A stretch of 64,000 nt of DNA, from assembly GCA_000733355.1 (NCBI GenBank), contig JNVV01000058.1, positions 124,001-188,000 of the forward strand, in the 5' to 3' direction. Under the pieces are notes generated by a model. The model was not told the DNA's origin. It searched no databases and worked only from the letters and a program-made list of their open reading frames with translations. A program made the translations under genes and the position numbers. The stretch is from Falciphora oryzae. Its lineage: Eukaryota > Ascomycota > Sordariomycetes > Magnaporthales > Magnaporthaceae. Shown piece after piece: positions 44,568 through 55,925 of the stretch. How positions within the stretch are numbered: the first letter of the stretch is position 1; each line of letters opens with the position of its first letter.

Positions 44568-44596
44568 GTCAGCCCAGGCTGACGTGCTGACTAATC
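44555..44596. repeat. Near-perfect 42-bp palindrome
   Basis: GATTAGTCAGCACGTCAGCC, a 2-base centre (CA), then its exact reverse complement. It could extrude as a cruciform or serve as a terminator-like hairpin beside the collagen-like relic. Confidence 0.92.
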
Positions 44597-44717
44597 ACAT
44601 AACCAATTGATTTGCGCCAGCTTCCTAACGCCTTTTTTTACTCGTTTCTCCGGGGTCGAGCCCTAACCTCCGTTACCCGTTGTCACTACGGCTGGCCAAC
44701 CCAGGTAGGCAACCAGA

Positions 44718-45277
44718 ATGGCGGGCCGAAGAAAGCATTTCTGCGCCGTGGCCGAGGGCAAACACGGCCCGATGGTCTCGCAGTCCTGGTAAGCGTGGGC
44801 TTTGCACGCCGGCAGCCGGCGCACCTTGCAATGTCTCGGACCCGAAAGAAGCTTGACGGACTTAGAATGGGATGCGAGATGGGCCAGCGGCGCAGGAGTC
44901 CACCACCAACCATCCCAACAGCCAATTTCAAGGGCTTCCAGACCTTCCAGGAGGCCATCGATTTCCTCGCGACCGCAGGGCACGCCACGTTTCACTTCGA
45001 CCAAGGCCCCGCGAACGGGGCAGGCCGAGTGGGAGGAGCGGCTGCTATGAGACATACAAGGGGCGGGAAACCGGCACCCGGAGCTTTTGGAGGTGGGTTA
45101 TGTGGTTGGTCGCTTCTCCACGTATGCCCACTGCCAGACCGAGCTGACTTGCAACCCCAGCAAGACCAAGCCCTTGGTGGATCACTACAGCGGCGCCTGC
45201 CACAAGTTGACGCCAGCAGAGGGGAGGCCCAGGCGTCGACGGAATGGCTGATGCAGAGGGACGGGCTGCGTGTGTAA
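44718..45277 (+). CDS. Small RNase H1 N-terminal (viroplasmin-like) domain protein
   Basis: Exon 1 (44718-44788) starts MAGRRKHFCAVAEGKHGPMV and ends SQSW across a GTAAGC donor. The intron 44789-44895 ends CAG. Exon 2 continues in phase as NFKGFQTFQEAIDFLATAG. The pattern K-x-F-x-A-V-A-x-G ... S-W ... F-K-G-F-x-T-x-x-E-A is the hybrid-binding domain at the start of RNase H1 and of caulimovirus viroplasmin-type proteins. The catalytic RNase H domain is not found; the remaining roughly 100 residues (to TAA 45277) show nothing recognisable, and another frame there (YAHCQTELTCNPSKTKPLV) may be the true coding phase after a further intron. Start and first intron are well supported; the C-terminus is uncertain. 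Confidence 0.55.
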
Positions 45278-45445
45278 CCGGCGGTGAACCAGGGATGGGG
45301 CACGGGACAATGGGTTAGGCCGACACGGTGCAGCTAGCCAATGTATATTACAAAGAGTATATGGTGTGTGATGTGTTTTGACAATGTGGCTCAAGGATAT
45401 GACAGGATACGAAGCAAATACATGTAGGACATTCGCTTGACCTCG

Positions 45446-48400
45446 CTACTCATCGTGCAGGTTGCTAACAATGGAATCGCCGTCTGCTCTCGAGGGCTCG
45501 CCACCTTCTCGCGAATCTGGAGAAGCCGACGGTGTCGCGTCGTTCGCCGGCTCCTCCTCCAGCCTTTTAGCGCCGGGCATGGGTGGGAGGAGGAAGAAAG
45601 AAGAAAAGAGACGTGCATCGGCTGGCCTGGAATCCGCGTCGTTATCACCGAAAAAGGCGCGGTCATCAGGGGCCATACCCCAATCAGCCGGGTCAATAGG
45701 CTTGGAAGCAGAAGGGGTCCGGGGAGCCGGGCTTTGCAAGCTAGGTGTGGTTCCCGAGTCGCCGCCGTCGTTTCCGGCCGCGGATGCGAGAGCGTCTGCC
45801 GGCAGCTCGATCAGGTGGCGTGTGTTCTTGTGGATTATGGGTCCGAGGTAGTGCGCTAGATCAGCCCAGTGGTAAATGAATCCGAGCTCAGGGGCGCCAT
45901 CTCGATCAGGCGGCATGTGTTCTGGTGCATTATGGGTCCAAAGTAGTGCGCTAGATCAGGCCCAGTGGTAAATGAATCCGAGATCAGGGGCACCGGCTCG
46001 GGACTGTATGTCGGCGGCTTGCGTCTTCGCCGCCACGACACGCCACCGAAGCCGCCGCCGCCTTCGGGCAAGTTCGCAGCGCCCCTCCCTTGACTCTTGG
46101 GGAATTTGACCATCTGGAAATGGTACCGCCCGACCCGTCGGTCTACAACGAGCTGTGGCTCTATCTCCCCGAGAAACGGCAGTGGTAGGTAGGCGAGAGG
46201 CGCGAACTTTTAGCTTGGCGTCAATCAGCATTCGGATCTCGGGATCGACATGGTGAACTCGACAATACCACACGATATCCCTGCCAGCGTTGTCGGTCCG
46301 TTCCGGGTTGATCCCCGGGCGATCCAGCAGCCGGCGCGTGACCTCGTCCCGGCTGTCGCGCACGCTTGCCATCGGGGGAGAAAGCCCTTCGTAGTCGGGC
46401 ATGTTGACGTCAAACTCGGGGTCACCAACCCCGCGATCAATAAGCCAGAGTGCCTCCGAAGTCCAGCCCTGGACGATGGCCCACATCAGTAAAGTCTGTC
46501 CATCAGTGTTGCAGGAGTTGACGTGGATGACGTGGTAGAGCTGAGCCTTGTGTGTCGGCCATTGGAGGCCGAAAGCCGCGTCGCACGGCGTCCACGCGTT
46601 GTCCGGATCCAGCTCCTTGATGATCCCAATGATGTCCTGGTCGGCGCGCACCAGCGACGGCAGAACCCCGTAGGCGTCCCGGAGAGCCGCAAATGACTGC
46701 CCGCTATGCGCTAGGAGAGCGCGCGCGATGTGGTTCTTCTCCTTGTGAATCGCGTGCCAGAGAATGGTCCTGCCCATCTCATCCTTGTAGCCAACACCAA
46801 GATCGGCTTGGCCCAACAGGATGCCCACCGAATCGATATCGCCATCCCGCATGGCTAATTCAAGCGGTGAAGGCCCTTGTCGTGTTGACCTGAGATTGGT
46901 GTCCACTCTGGGACAGGCGCACAGAAGCGCGACACCGTCCAGGAACCTGGCGTTGATAGCTGAAAGGAGAGGTGTTGCGTAATGGCCCGATCCCATGAAC
47001 GCATTGACGTCGACCCTGTCCAAGGCGTAGCTGTTGCAGGCTGCTTTGACACATCATCCTAATTGCGACGTAGATCGGGGCACGGAATGAAAAAATCCAG
47101 ACTGTTGGCCGCAACAAAGCCGATCGATAATAGAACACCGACACCCTCGTGGAAGGACAGCTCGATCGCCTTGTGAAGAATGCAGCCATTGACTCCAGTA
47201 TTTCGGAAGGCATCAAGATCCACTTTCTTGCTCACCATACCGAGGAGTCTCCGAAGCATGCCTGGCTTGTGTTGCACAGCAATCATGCACAGGCGGGGAA
47301 CCTCCAATTTGTACGCCTCGGGGATGTTGGCCAGTAAGTAGTCGAGTATCCTGTCGAGCCCGAAGGCGACGGCCATGTCCACTACCGTGCAGCCGTCTTT
47401 GAGCAAGTCCGATGTCAGGGAAAAGATGGTGTTCTCGGCCAGGACTAGCTGCCCGTCAACGTCCATATTGTCCGCTAGCAAAAAGGACGGTCTGGAGACA
47501 ATTTCCATGGCGATTTGTTCGCGTCCGTTGCCCAATGCTAGTTGGAAGGCTGTAAAGGCCGCCTCCCCGCTCCAAAGCAACTTGTTGACGTCGTGGTCCA
47601 GTTTCTCATGCTGCAGAAGCAATAGTTTAGCGATGGAGTCGGACGCGCCCAAAATGGCGTAGGTGAGAGGCAGCCTGTTTTTGGAATCTGCGACGTACAC
47701 CACCCAGGAAACATCCAGTAAGTTAAAAGCTAGGCTCTCAATGTTGTATTTGACAGCTTCGTGCAGCAGCGTGGTCGTTTTCTGAGGGGCGCTAAACTCG
47801 TTATATGTCGGCTGCCCCGACTTTAAGCGATTGATGTGGTCCCAAAATGCAGCTACTGACCAGGCAGCCACGACATTTTGACCTTTGGGTCCCGGGTAGC
47901 GCAAAATGTCGCTCTGGATAATCCCTGAAGCCTCGGCAGTAGCGATATGCGCAAGCCAATGCCTTACGGAGTAACCGAGAAAGGGATAGGCCAAAAACGG
48001 ACGCTGGGCAGAGTCATCCGTATTGCTTGTCGGGATCACAGAGCGCCGGGCCAAGTGGACGTTCCTGGATGGACGGTTCCAGAGGGGAGCCAGCGGCTTT
48101 TCCAAGGCTATTAGGTATAGCAAGCAGGACATTGCCAGCATATGGTTGCTTTCGCCTAGCAGGCGGTCGGGAGATTTGCCTTGGACGCCATCGAGCATAG
48201 CGAAGCCGTTACTGACGAGGAAGTTTTGCACGGTTTGATGGGTTAGCTGAACTCCCGACGAGGTTTCCTCCGCCAAGCCGGCCGATAAGGACCGCAGCTT
48301 CTTCCGCATTTGCCCGTCGGTCTGCACAGGCCCAAGGTCTTCCCACTCTTCGAGGGTCCTGGATGCTGTGCCGGGGTCACCATGGTAGTTGAATGCATGC

Positions 48401-50541
48401 CGAAGCTCCGAGATGCTCAGATTCTCTCTGGTGTAGCAGATGATTTGGAATAGCCGGCTGGAGTCGGGACCGCTTTTTTTGGATAGTTTTCGGGTAAGGC
48501 TTTCGTAGAAATTGTGGAGCTCGGGCGGGATTTTTTGGATGTATTCCAGTATTTGTTGCAGTGTTTGGCTTTCGCTGTAAAGCAATGTGATGTGCGGAAG
48601 AACAATAACGACCCAAAGGAACACTTGACGGGCCCTGCTTTCGAGCTCCTGGCGCAATGCTCTGAACTCGTCCGAGTCGCTTACGTGCCGGTGCAGTGCC
48701 TGGTTGATATAGGTCGAGATATCGCTGTCGTTGGCCGATTCGATAACAATTTGCTCGCAAATTTTTGGGGCAATGATGGGGTAGTGGCGGCAGGCGAAGC
48801 AGATGCTGAGTCGAAACGGATCCGACGAGGACCCGTCGTAAGCGCGTGAGAAAAAGGAAACAAACCGGCGGGCTTCCATCTCGCCACACTCGTCCAGCGC
48901 ATCAATGTAGATTGAAAGATTTGTATGTTCCAGGAGGTCCGGGATCGTGCTTGATATAAGTACGTCCTCGAGGTCTTGGGTGCGCTAGGACCATACCGAG
49001 CTTGTCTCCTCCCGATATTTGTAATATTGCTTAACGAGCGCCCGGATGGCCTGCGGATATAAGTCGCCGATCTGGTGCAGCAGCGCCCGAAAAAGTCCAA
49101 TAGGGGACATTTGAAGACCAGTGCCCCGGCTATAGAAGAAGAAAGTGATATTTAAGGTGGATGCGGGCGTTGATCTTTCGAGCTGTCGGACAAGGACTTT
49201 ATAAAGGTTGACTTTCCTGACCCGGGCTTTCCCTTGACCCACAGGAGACCCTGGCCGTTGGAGCGCCATTGATGATAAACGGGGTGGTCGACGATCCATT
49301 TGCATGTGCCCTCGGCTGCGTTCTCGATGTCTGCACCGCGGTGCTTCATTTCGGGGAACGACAAGGTTTCCACGCAGCCTATGGATTTGTTAGATGGAAG
49401 GACCGCGTATATAAGGAATTCGTTGAAGCGCAGCGTGAGAAGGTGTTGGCGAAGAAGGGGTACGCATTGATGAAAATGTTGTCGAAGCGATTAAGGAAAC
49501 AGGAAAAAGATCGCGGGGGACAAGTAGGGAGTGCAAGAGTAGGGAGGGCTGGCGTCGAACCTGCAAAATCTAGGGCGTCGCTTGCGCTCGGTCCAGTGTT
49601 GGGTTGGCCGTCCTCGTCCTTGCGAAGCCATCTCCTCAGCTCGCCGAGAACACGTCGGTAGCCGGTGTCGTGCGCGCTGCCAAACCTAGCCATGTCCATG
49701 TAGTTTGCCGGGACGGGCAGCTGTGGGTAGCCGCTGATCTTTGCCGAGTCCTCGTTCACAACCATGCCTATGCCGACGACCTCGTGCTCCTCGAAGAAGC
49801 AGGTGAGCTTGAAGGCCGTGTTCTTGCGCAGCCATGTGCCGAAGGCAGCCTCAATGTCCACAAGGGCCTCCGAGTCCCGCTGGAGTAGCCGAATGATGTC
49901 AACATTGGTTCGGGTGCCGGACGCCTTGAGGATGCGGGCGACTCCGAACCACGGTGAGGTGTCCCCAGAAAGACGACACCGAGTATTGTCTGGTGCAGCT
50001 GCCTCTCATGTGCCTCAGCTGCCAACTCGGAGATGCAAAGGGCCTTTTTCGCGACCAGCCCGCCAAGACTGTGCACAACTAAGATGATTGGTCGCGTCGT
50101 CTGGGGGTCGTTAATGAGGCGAGGAACGAATCGAGGAGCCCTGCCGTTGGAAGTGTACATACCGACCGATCCTCTTCTCTGACGGCAGCAATGCCACTGA
50201 TCAGGGTGGCGGCATGGTCCCGGATGTTGTTCTGGCCGGCCGGCCCGAGGAATTTGACGACATCGGCATTGCAGCCAAATGACAGGATCCGGGCAGTTGA
50301 TATGTCGCGTGCCAGGAGTTGCGTAGGCCAGTAGACCGGGGTCTTGTCGTGGGTCGTGAAGGTGCGGTACGGATGGCCGGTGATGCCGTGGATAAAGACA
50401 ATGTCAACACTGGCTTCCGCCGGGCTGTGGAGCACCCGAATCCCGAGATGCTGGTCGCCGGGGAATAGATCGTCCTTAGTATTCTTTTGGCTGGGCAAGC
50501 CGGCTGACGGCCAAGGCCGCTGGGGTGTTAAGGCGCGACAT
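45446..50541 (-). pseudogene. NLR3: SesB-like esterase-NACHT-ankyrin protein, broken
   Basis: Minus strand. ATG about 50541 or 50549 frame; hydrolase start VDIVFIHGITGHP, intron 50160-50103 region (GTATGT...CCCAG), elbow ILVVHSLGGLVAKKAL, FLGTPHRGS, frameshift near 49945, hydrolase tail to about 49560. NACHT Walker A WVKGKPGSGKST (about 49232-49206) is followed by a one-base frameshift; TAG 48985-48987 stands at a likely Trp; Walker B IYIDALDECGE (about 48905). Ankyrin-type units run 47800-46150 (for example GRTILWHAIHKEKNHIARAL, DGQTLLMWAIVQGWTSEAL) with a frame change near 47050 that might be an intron. The C-terminus (GFIYHWADLAHYLGP...SIVSNLHDE, ending 45446) is split by a tandem duplication that introduces a frameshift. 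At least four lesions. Confidence 0.8.
45807..45997. repeat. 95/96-bp tandem duplication at the NLR3 3' end
   Basis: Two adjacent copies of a roughly 95-bp unit (beginning TCGATCAGG, including GGGTCC..AGTAGTGCGCTAGATCAG and the TAAATGAATCCGAG block). The second is one base longer (ATCAGGCCCAG versus ATCAGCCCAG), which shifts the frame. Confidence 0.85.
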
Positions 50542-50549
50542 CTGTGCAC

Positions 50550-51480
50550 CTGAGGTGGTGTCCAGGGGCGCGCTGGTAACGACCAAGTCTAGCAGCTGGG
50601 CGCCGGGGGGTTGGGAAGATGGCCTCCTAGTTCCCGGCGCGACGGGACGGGCTGCGCCGGTGTCCGCTGGCTGGCTCAGAATGGGCGATCTGCCGGGATC
50701 GAATTGATGGCGGCCGTCGAGGAAAATGGATGCGACGGGTGCGCCTCTCAATTTTGCGGCGAGATTCGATGAGGCGACGCGGGACACCTTTCAGCTCAGG
50801 ATGCGGACCAACCGTGGGCAAGCAGTAGCCAGGAGGCCCGTCACACCCCCGGTCCCCCGCCAGCATCATTGGAGCAGCCAATATGTTGCCCGGTCCCCCA
50901 AAGTCGCCTTTGCTTGACGTGCATGCTGACCAGCGCTTTTGCACAAATGTGCAAAATGGCGCTTTTGGTCGAGGATATGATGTGCGCAAGCCCAACTTCA
51001 CAGCCTCCGGAGACGTGCAAAAAAACAAGTCACAAAGATTACAAGACACGCTAGAGAGGCACTTTTAAGTTCACAATACCATCTGGCTGGGCGCGTCCAA
51101 CACCGTTCACCCACAGCCCGGGTACAGTGTTTCCTACGACCAGGCGTCATGGTGTCGCGGCGGAAGTGGAAGTGATGGCCACCAGTAGAGGAGGGAAAGG
51201 AGCACCGCGCTGGCGATGATGGCGGCAGAGCCCTCATCCCAGGTTTTCGAAGAAGATCTGGGTGTTGCACGCGGTGCAGGTTTTGATTAGTCAGATGCAC
51301 GGACGTGTTGGGCAGGACGCGGTGCAGGCAAATTTTGCGGGAAATCTGTCTAGGCGGACATGGGGCATTATCAGACAAACAGGACAATCAATCAATCCAA
51401 TCAGATCAATTCACACTCGTTACACTGTGCAACAACCTATATAGTCATCCTCGAAAAAAAAAAAAAACCCCAAGTCTGGA
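50550..51480. other. NLR3 upstream region, no gene recognised
   Basis: No motif is visible in overlapping frames. A poly(A) tract (about 13 A) at 51456-51468 may mark the end of a decayed retro-insert. Confidence 0.4.
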
Positions 51481-51559
51481 TTGAGTGCCAGCCCTGAGCT
51501 GCCGCCGCTTCAACCTGAGCAGGGGGCGGCACAGGGTGAGTCACAGGTGATCAGCCTGA

Positions 51560-52495
51560 GTAGCACTTGGCATCGTTTCAGCGCTCGGGTAAACTTGCCG
51601 CAAGTCAAACGGGACACACATCTGCTTCCAGGCTCCAGGCGCACCTGCCAAGCGTTGTCCAGGCTCCAGGCGCACCTGTCAGGCGTTGCTTCCAGGCTCC
51701 AGGCGCTGTCTCATATTTGCTTGGACATCCAAAGTGCTGCTGCAGGGGCGGCCACCAATCGAATCGCATGATGCAATTTGTTCTCCTACTAAAGAGCATC
51801 GGAACAGGTTCAGTTGTACGGGAAATCGTTCGGCGCAGCCGGAAAAACGCAGCCGAGCGCGACTGGTGGAAGGAGCAGAAGCCCTCCACGTGTACCGCGC
51901 CTGGAAGCTCGGGTACGGCATCTCCGAACTACCGGAACCCAACCTCTACCCCGGCCGCTGCTGGGGCGGTACCTCGCCATAAAGACCGGCCACGGCGACT
52001 TCGCCGGGTACCATAGGAGGTTCGAACACGCCGACGCACGCCTGCGGTGCGGCCGCTGCAGAGAACTGCCCCAAGTCGGTCGCCAAATGGCAGGGTTGGC
52101 CCGGGGAACTGCAACATCGGCCCAACGCCCGCGAGCGCAAAGACTACCTCTTCTCCGCATTCCAAATTCCGGACCAATTTGCCAACTTCGCAGCCCTCAC
52201 AGGCTGCTTCGGCACATAACCGCGGTAAAACGCGCGACTCACCGCCCTATAGGGTTTCCCACCGAGACTTCTGCTCCAGTCAAGCCGGCACAAGCGTGCC
52301 GTGGGTTAGTCATCCCCTCGCGTGATTCTAGGTTGCGAGGTCGTAACTGTATATTGTCACCTTGACTCGCTTCGTCTGAAAGGTAAATAGATAGCCTAGC
52401 TAAACGCGCCGGGATGCCCTTCGGGGGGCTGCCGTCGGCCCGGCGTTAAAATAAACTACTACTGCTTATAGCATAAGGAAGGAAAGGAAGGAATC
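51560..52495 (+). mobile_element. 3' part of a second LINE lineage, frameshifted
   Basis: The plus strand contains DWWKE at 51860, then YGISELPEPNLYPG, RYLAIKTGHGDFAGYHRRFE and, after more shifts, YLFSAFQIPDQFANFAALTG ending FGT-stop near 52218. This is the usual C-terminal module of LINE ORF2 in fungi (GHGDF..YH..F). It is followed by a 3' UTR with GGAAGGAAAGGAAGGAA near 52482. It differs in sequence from the LINE tails at 25091 and 36721. The RT domain is absent. Confidence 0.7.
51627..51705. repeat. Tandem repeat of CCAGGCTCCAGGCGCACCTG
   Basis: About two and a half copies of a roughly 34-bp unit with the core TCCAGGCTCCAGGCG. Confidence 0.85.
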
Positions 52496-52800
52496 GTCAA
52501 TCCAGCCCCTGCGGAATCCACACGAAATACCAGAGAAGGGTTGGTCACGCAACCTGTCACGTTGCCCCTGGCCGATTCACCCATGGCGTTGCCACTGCAC
52601 TCCCAGGCCGTCTACGGGCGAGAGATCGTCGTCCCTTGCGAGAGGATGGACCTGCATCTCCTCTAGCACAACACCGGGAAAATCTACATTAAGCCTCTTC
52701 CGCGACTTCTTTTAGATACCGGTTTTTGGGCTAAGTATCTGACGTGTCCTACCGGCTGCGGATGCTAGCGCGGTTTTAAACTCCTCCATCCTGTCACGCC
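52496..52800. other. Spacer, nothing recognised
   Basis: No coding or repeat signal recognised. Confidence 0.4.
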
Positions 52801-53345
52801 TCTCCGCACTCCACCCGGGGCTCCGGCCGGTAGCGGACCGGCCGGCAGGCAACACCCGGGATATCCTTTGGTTTACCGTTGCCGGGTGCACTTTCGTTAA
52901 CGTATATAGGCCTCCAGGGGACCCTTCGGAACCCTCGTTGGACCTTTTATTGCGATGGCGCCCAACGGCAAAATGCATTATAGCTGGGGACTTTAACGCA
53001 GGGTCCCCGGCGTGGAACCCGGCCAGGGGTAATAGGAATAGGGGCCAGGATATAGCCCAATGGGCTAACACCTATAACCTTCTCCTATTCACCGACCCAG
53101 GCCAACCTACGCATAACGAAGGGGGTGTTTTGGACCTTACCTTTTCCAACGCCCCTTTAGCAACAGCGGAAATCGACCTTTTGCTAGCAACTAATTCGGA
53201 CCACCGCACGATACGGATCGAGGTCCCTAACCCTAACAACTCCGTTCTGGATTGCCGGCGGGTTACGCTGCCAGACGATAAACTACCGATTTTCGCAAAC
53301 GCGGTAGCAACGGGGGCCCTGCGGCTCGATATGGACTCTGCCGTT
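52800..53345 (+). mobile_element. LINE endonuclease-domain fragment
   Basis: The plus strand reads TRDILWFTVAGCTFVNVYRP (about 52853-52912), then CIIAGDFNAGSPAWNP (52977-53024), VLDLTFSNAPLATAEIDLLL and TNSDHRTIRIEVP (to 53235). GDFN..S..W, LDL and SDH are hallmark motifs of the APE-type endonuclease of LINE ORF2 proteins. The frame is open from 52938 to 53543, but the LINE similarity fades after about 53345. Reverse transcriptase is missing. Low RIP damage makes this a comparatively fresh fragment. Confidence 0.85.
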
Positions 53346-53472
53346 CATGCGTCGCACAGCATCCATCGGGCTTGGTCTGCTGATGCCCGCCCCGTGCGCC
53401 GTGGAGCTTGCGGCCTCTCCCTCCGTCGTCCTGGTTTGGGAAATCCCGGGGCGTGCGGGCCAGATCACGTAA

Positions 53473-55430
53473 TTACATCAGCTCCAGCATCCAGTCCTCC
53501 ATCTCAAGCCCATATTTCTGCCGAAGCAGCTCTGCCGCCGTAAGTCCCAGATTGTCCCGGATATCCATCCGGATGCCTTGCTGATGTAAAATCATCGCAA
53601 TCCGCTGGAAGCCAGTCAAGTCTGGGCGGGTGTGAGCCACGAGGTGCAGCGCAGTCCTGCCAGCAGCGTCGACCACGTTGATGTTCTTCGCAGCTTTAGC
53701 CAGAAGCTCGATGCAGTCGATCAGGTTGTCGCGCCGTGCCGGCTCCTTGATATGGTGGTTTTTTAATTTGAACGCGAATTTAACAGCCCCGAGTAGTGGT
53801 GTATCTCCGTTGTCATTCTTTGCGTCTGGATCGGCGCCCCAGGCGAGAAGAGTGGCGACGAGATCGGGGTGGTGGGGTTGAAAGACCAAAGTAAACACGC
53901 TGCAATGGACTAATAACAAGCGTGCCCATGGCAAGGCACCGAGTTAGCAATATAAATGAAGAAAGCCGGGAGTTAATACGCTGGGAAATTTACGAGCGTT
54001 GTTGCCATAATTGCTAGTGGCGGTCACATCTGCGCCGCGCTCGAGAAGAAGATTGACGACTTTGACACCCGACTCTGTTCCTTGTACAGCCTTGAGCAGT
54101 GGTGTAGACCCATTCTCGTCAGTGGCGGCCACTTCTGCACCACTTTCAAGGAGAGCTTTGACAATATCGAAGCTCGGATTTTGCCGCCATACAGCCTTGT
54201 GTAGGGGTGTACACCCTTCCTTGTCCGTGGCGGTAACGTCTGCGCCACGTTCGAGGAGGAACTTGACGATGTCGAGACTCGGGTTGTCTTGCCCTGCAGC
54301 TTTGTGCAGGGGCGTGTCACCGCTGCCCTCCTCGTGCGTATTGATGTCGATTCCCCAGTCCCGCCAACGCTCATCCAGCCAAAATTGCACGAGAATCAGG
54401 TCTTTCCTTATAAGGGCTGCAAAGAGCACTTTTGGAATCAGCTTAATCCCGTCTTTGGGGACTTTGGCAAGGAGTAAGTCGACAAGCCACGTGAACTCTT
54501 CCTTGGGTCGGACCTCGGGCCCATAGGTCAGGTACAAAAGTATGTCGACAAGTAGGCCGTCCTGATACCCGAGTTGGATGGCGAACTCTACCAGTTCACG
54601 GGACTTGTTAAAGTCAAAGGACCTGATGAATTCTCGCATGGTCTCATTTGACACGGCAGCACCTCTGTTCACCGCCCATTTGAACCAATCAAAACCACCA
54701 CTAGCCAAAGTCACGGATGCCTGCGTTTTTAATTAGCATGGGTGAACTATTTAAAAGGATAAAGGAGCAAATATGTAAAGGATAAACAACGTACAAAACT
54801 CTGGACGAAATACATATGTGTAAAAGAGACCATGTTGATGTCGAGGCCACGGCTGATTAGGAGGTCAATGGCAGCAGCGTTTGTTTGGTTAATGGCTTCA
54901 TCGCATGTTTGGTCGGTGTCATGCTCGATGTTGGTCCGTTCCGTGGCGTCATATCTTTTTACAATAAGGTTGCAAGCAGGGCCATCATCGCTGAATTCGT
55001 CGCCGTGTTCGAGAAAGTATCTCCGGTTGGGGTCCGCACCAGAGTCGAGCAGTAGGTGCAAAAGGCCGATACTTAATGGAGGGTCCTCCAGATTGTTGCC
55101 GATGAGCGCAACGTGAAGCGGCGAGAGGAGCGCGCCGTTGCGGTCCGAGTCGGCGTTGACGTCTGCGCCGAGGGTGAGGAGGAGGCACACAATGTCGGTG
55201 TGGCGTCCTCGGACGGCGGCGTGGAGGGCGGTTTCGCCGGAGTAGGACCAACTGGGGTCCCTTCCGTAGACACTGTTGACGTTTATGTTGGGGTTTCGCA
55301 GCAGAGCAGATGTTACCCCGTCCAGGTCGCCTGCGCACGCGGCCTCGTAAAATTGGCGAGCATCGGGGTCAACCGGGCCATTAAAACGACTAATCCGGCC
55401 CTGACGATCGAACACCTCTTGAAAAGTCAT
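53473..55430 (-). CDS. Ankyrin-repeat protein, intact (three exons)
   Basis: ATG 55430 (MTFQEVFDRQGRIS). Exons 55430-54831, 54720-53994, 53909-53473. Phases close exactly and give 587 residues. Intron 2 (53993-53910) is GTAAAT...TTGCTAACT...TTAG; intron 1 (54830-54721) has a weak GTCTCT donor. The N-terminal part has AACAGDLDGVTSALL, GETALHAAVRGRHTDIVCLL and SPLHVALIGNN repeats. Exon 2 has three tandem units (GDTPLHKAAGQDNPSLDIVK, GCTPLHKAVWRQNPSFDIVK, GSTPLLKAVQGTESGVKVVN, each ending LLE.GA.V.AT). Exon 3 has HHPDLVATLLAWGADPDAKN and GRTALHLVAHTRPD. No enzyme domain or NACHT is visible. Ankyrin arrays bind proteins, so a scaffold or sensor role is a guess. It is one of the few undamaged genes here. 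Confidence 0.85.
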
Positions 55431-55720
55431 TGCCTGGTGGGGTGTGGTCTGGACACGGCGGTAGCCACCCTCCACTTTGCGCGACAAGAAAGGGTTTTAA
55501 AGGGATTGCGGTGTGTTGTGCGCTTGCGATGTCCATGAGCAATGGGGCAACCTGAGCCTGGGCTACATATAAGGGCACGCCCTTTCCTGTTTGCTACTAC
55601 CCAAACGTCTTCGTTTCTCTCTCATCTTCCAAAATAACTCCTTTCAGCCACCTACTGGTAGTCTGCCCGTAGTCACAAGCAGTGCGATTTGAGTGAACCT
55701 TTGCTAAATGTACGACATTG

Positions 55721-55925
55721 TGTCAACGCAGTCGAGGGCAGAGAAATTGGTGTAGCAGGAAGATGATATTCGGAGTAGGTTGGAGGCCGGAGGCCTGGCC
55801 CTGCAGAGATTTGGGATATCTCTGTGCGGGATCCACCTCGTGGAGCCTCCGCCCTTATCTGACGATAAGGGTCTCCAGTCCCAACTTCTCTATCTACAGT
55901 CAAGGCCATACTGGCCGCGACAAGA
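55721..55925. repeat. LTR-like segment shared with 24656-24850
   Basis: Starts TGTCAACGCAGTCGAGGG and follows the 24656 block closely through GATATCTCTGTGCGGG and the TCTGACGATAAGGGTCTCC hairpin, then diverges after CTGGCCGCGACA. It is not obviously RIP-mutated. Confidence 0.7.

Noticed and set aside
53944..54714. Three separate ankyrin genes at 53473-55487
   Set aside because: Splice sites with matching phases join them into one 587-residue protein.
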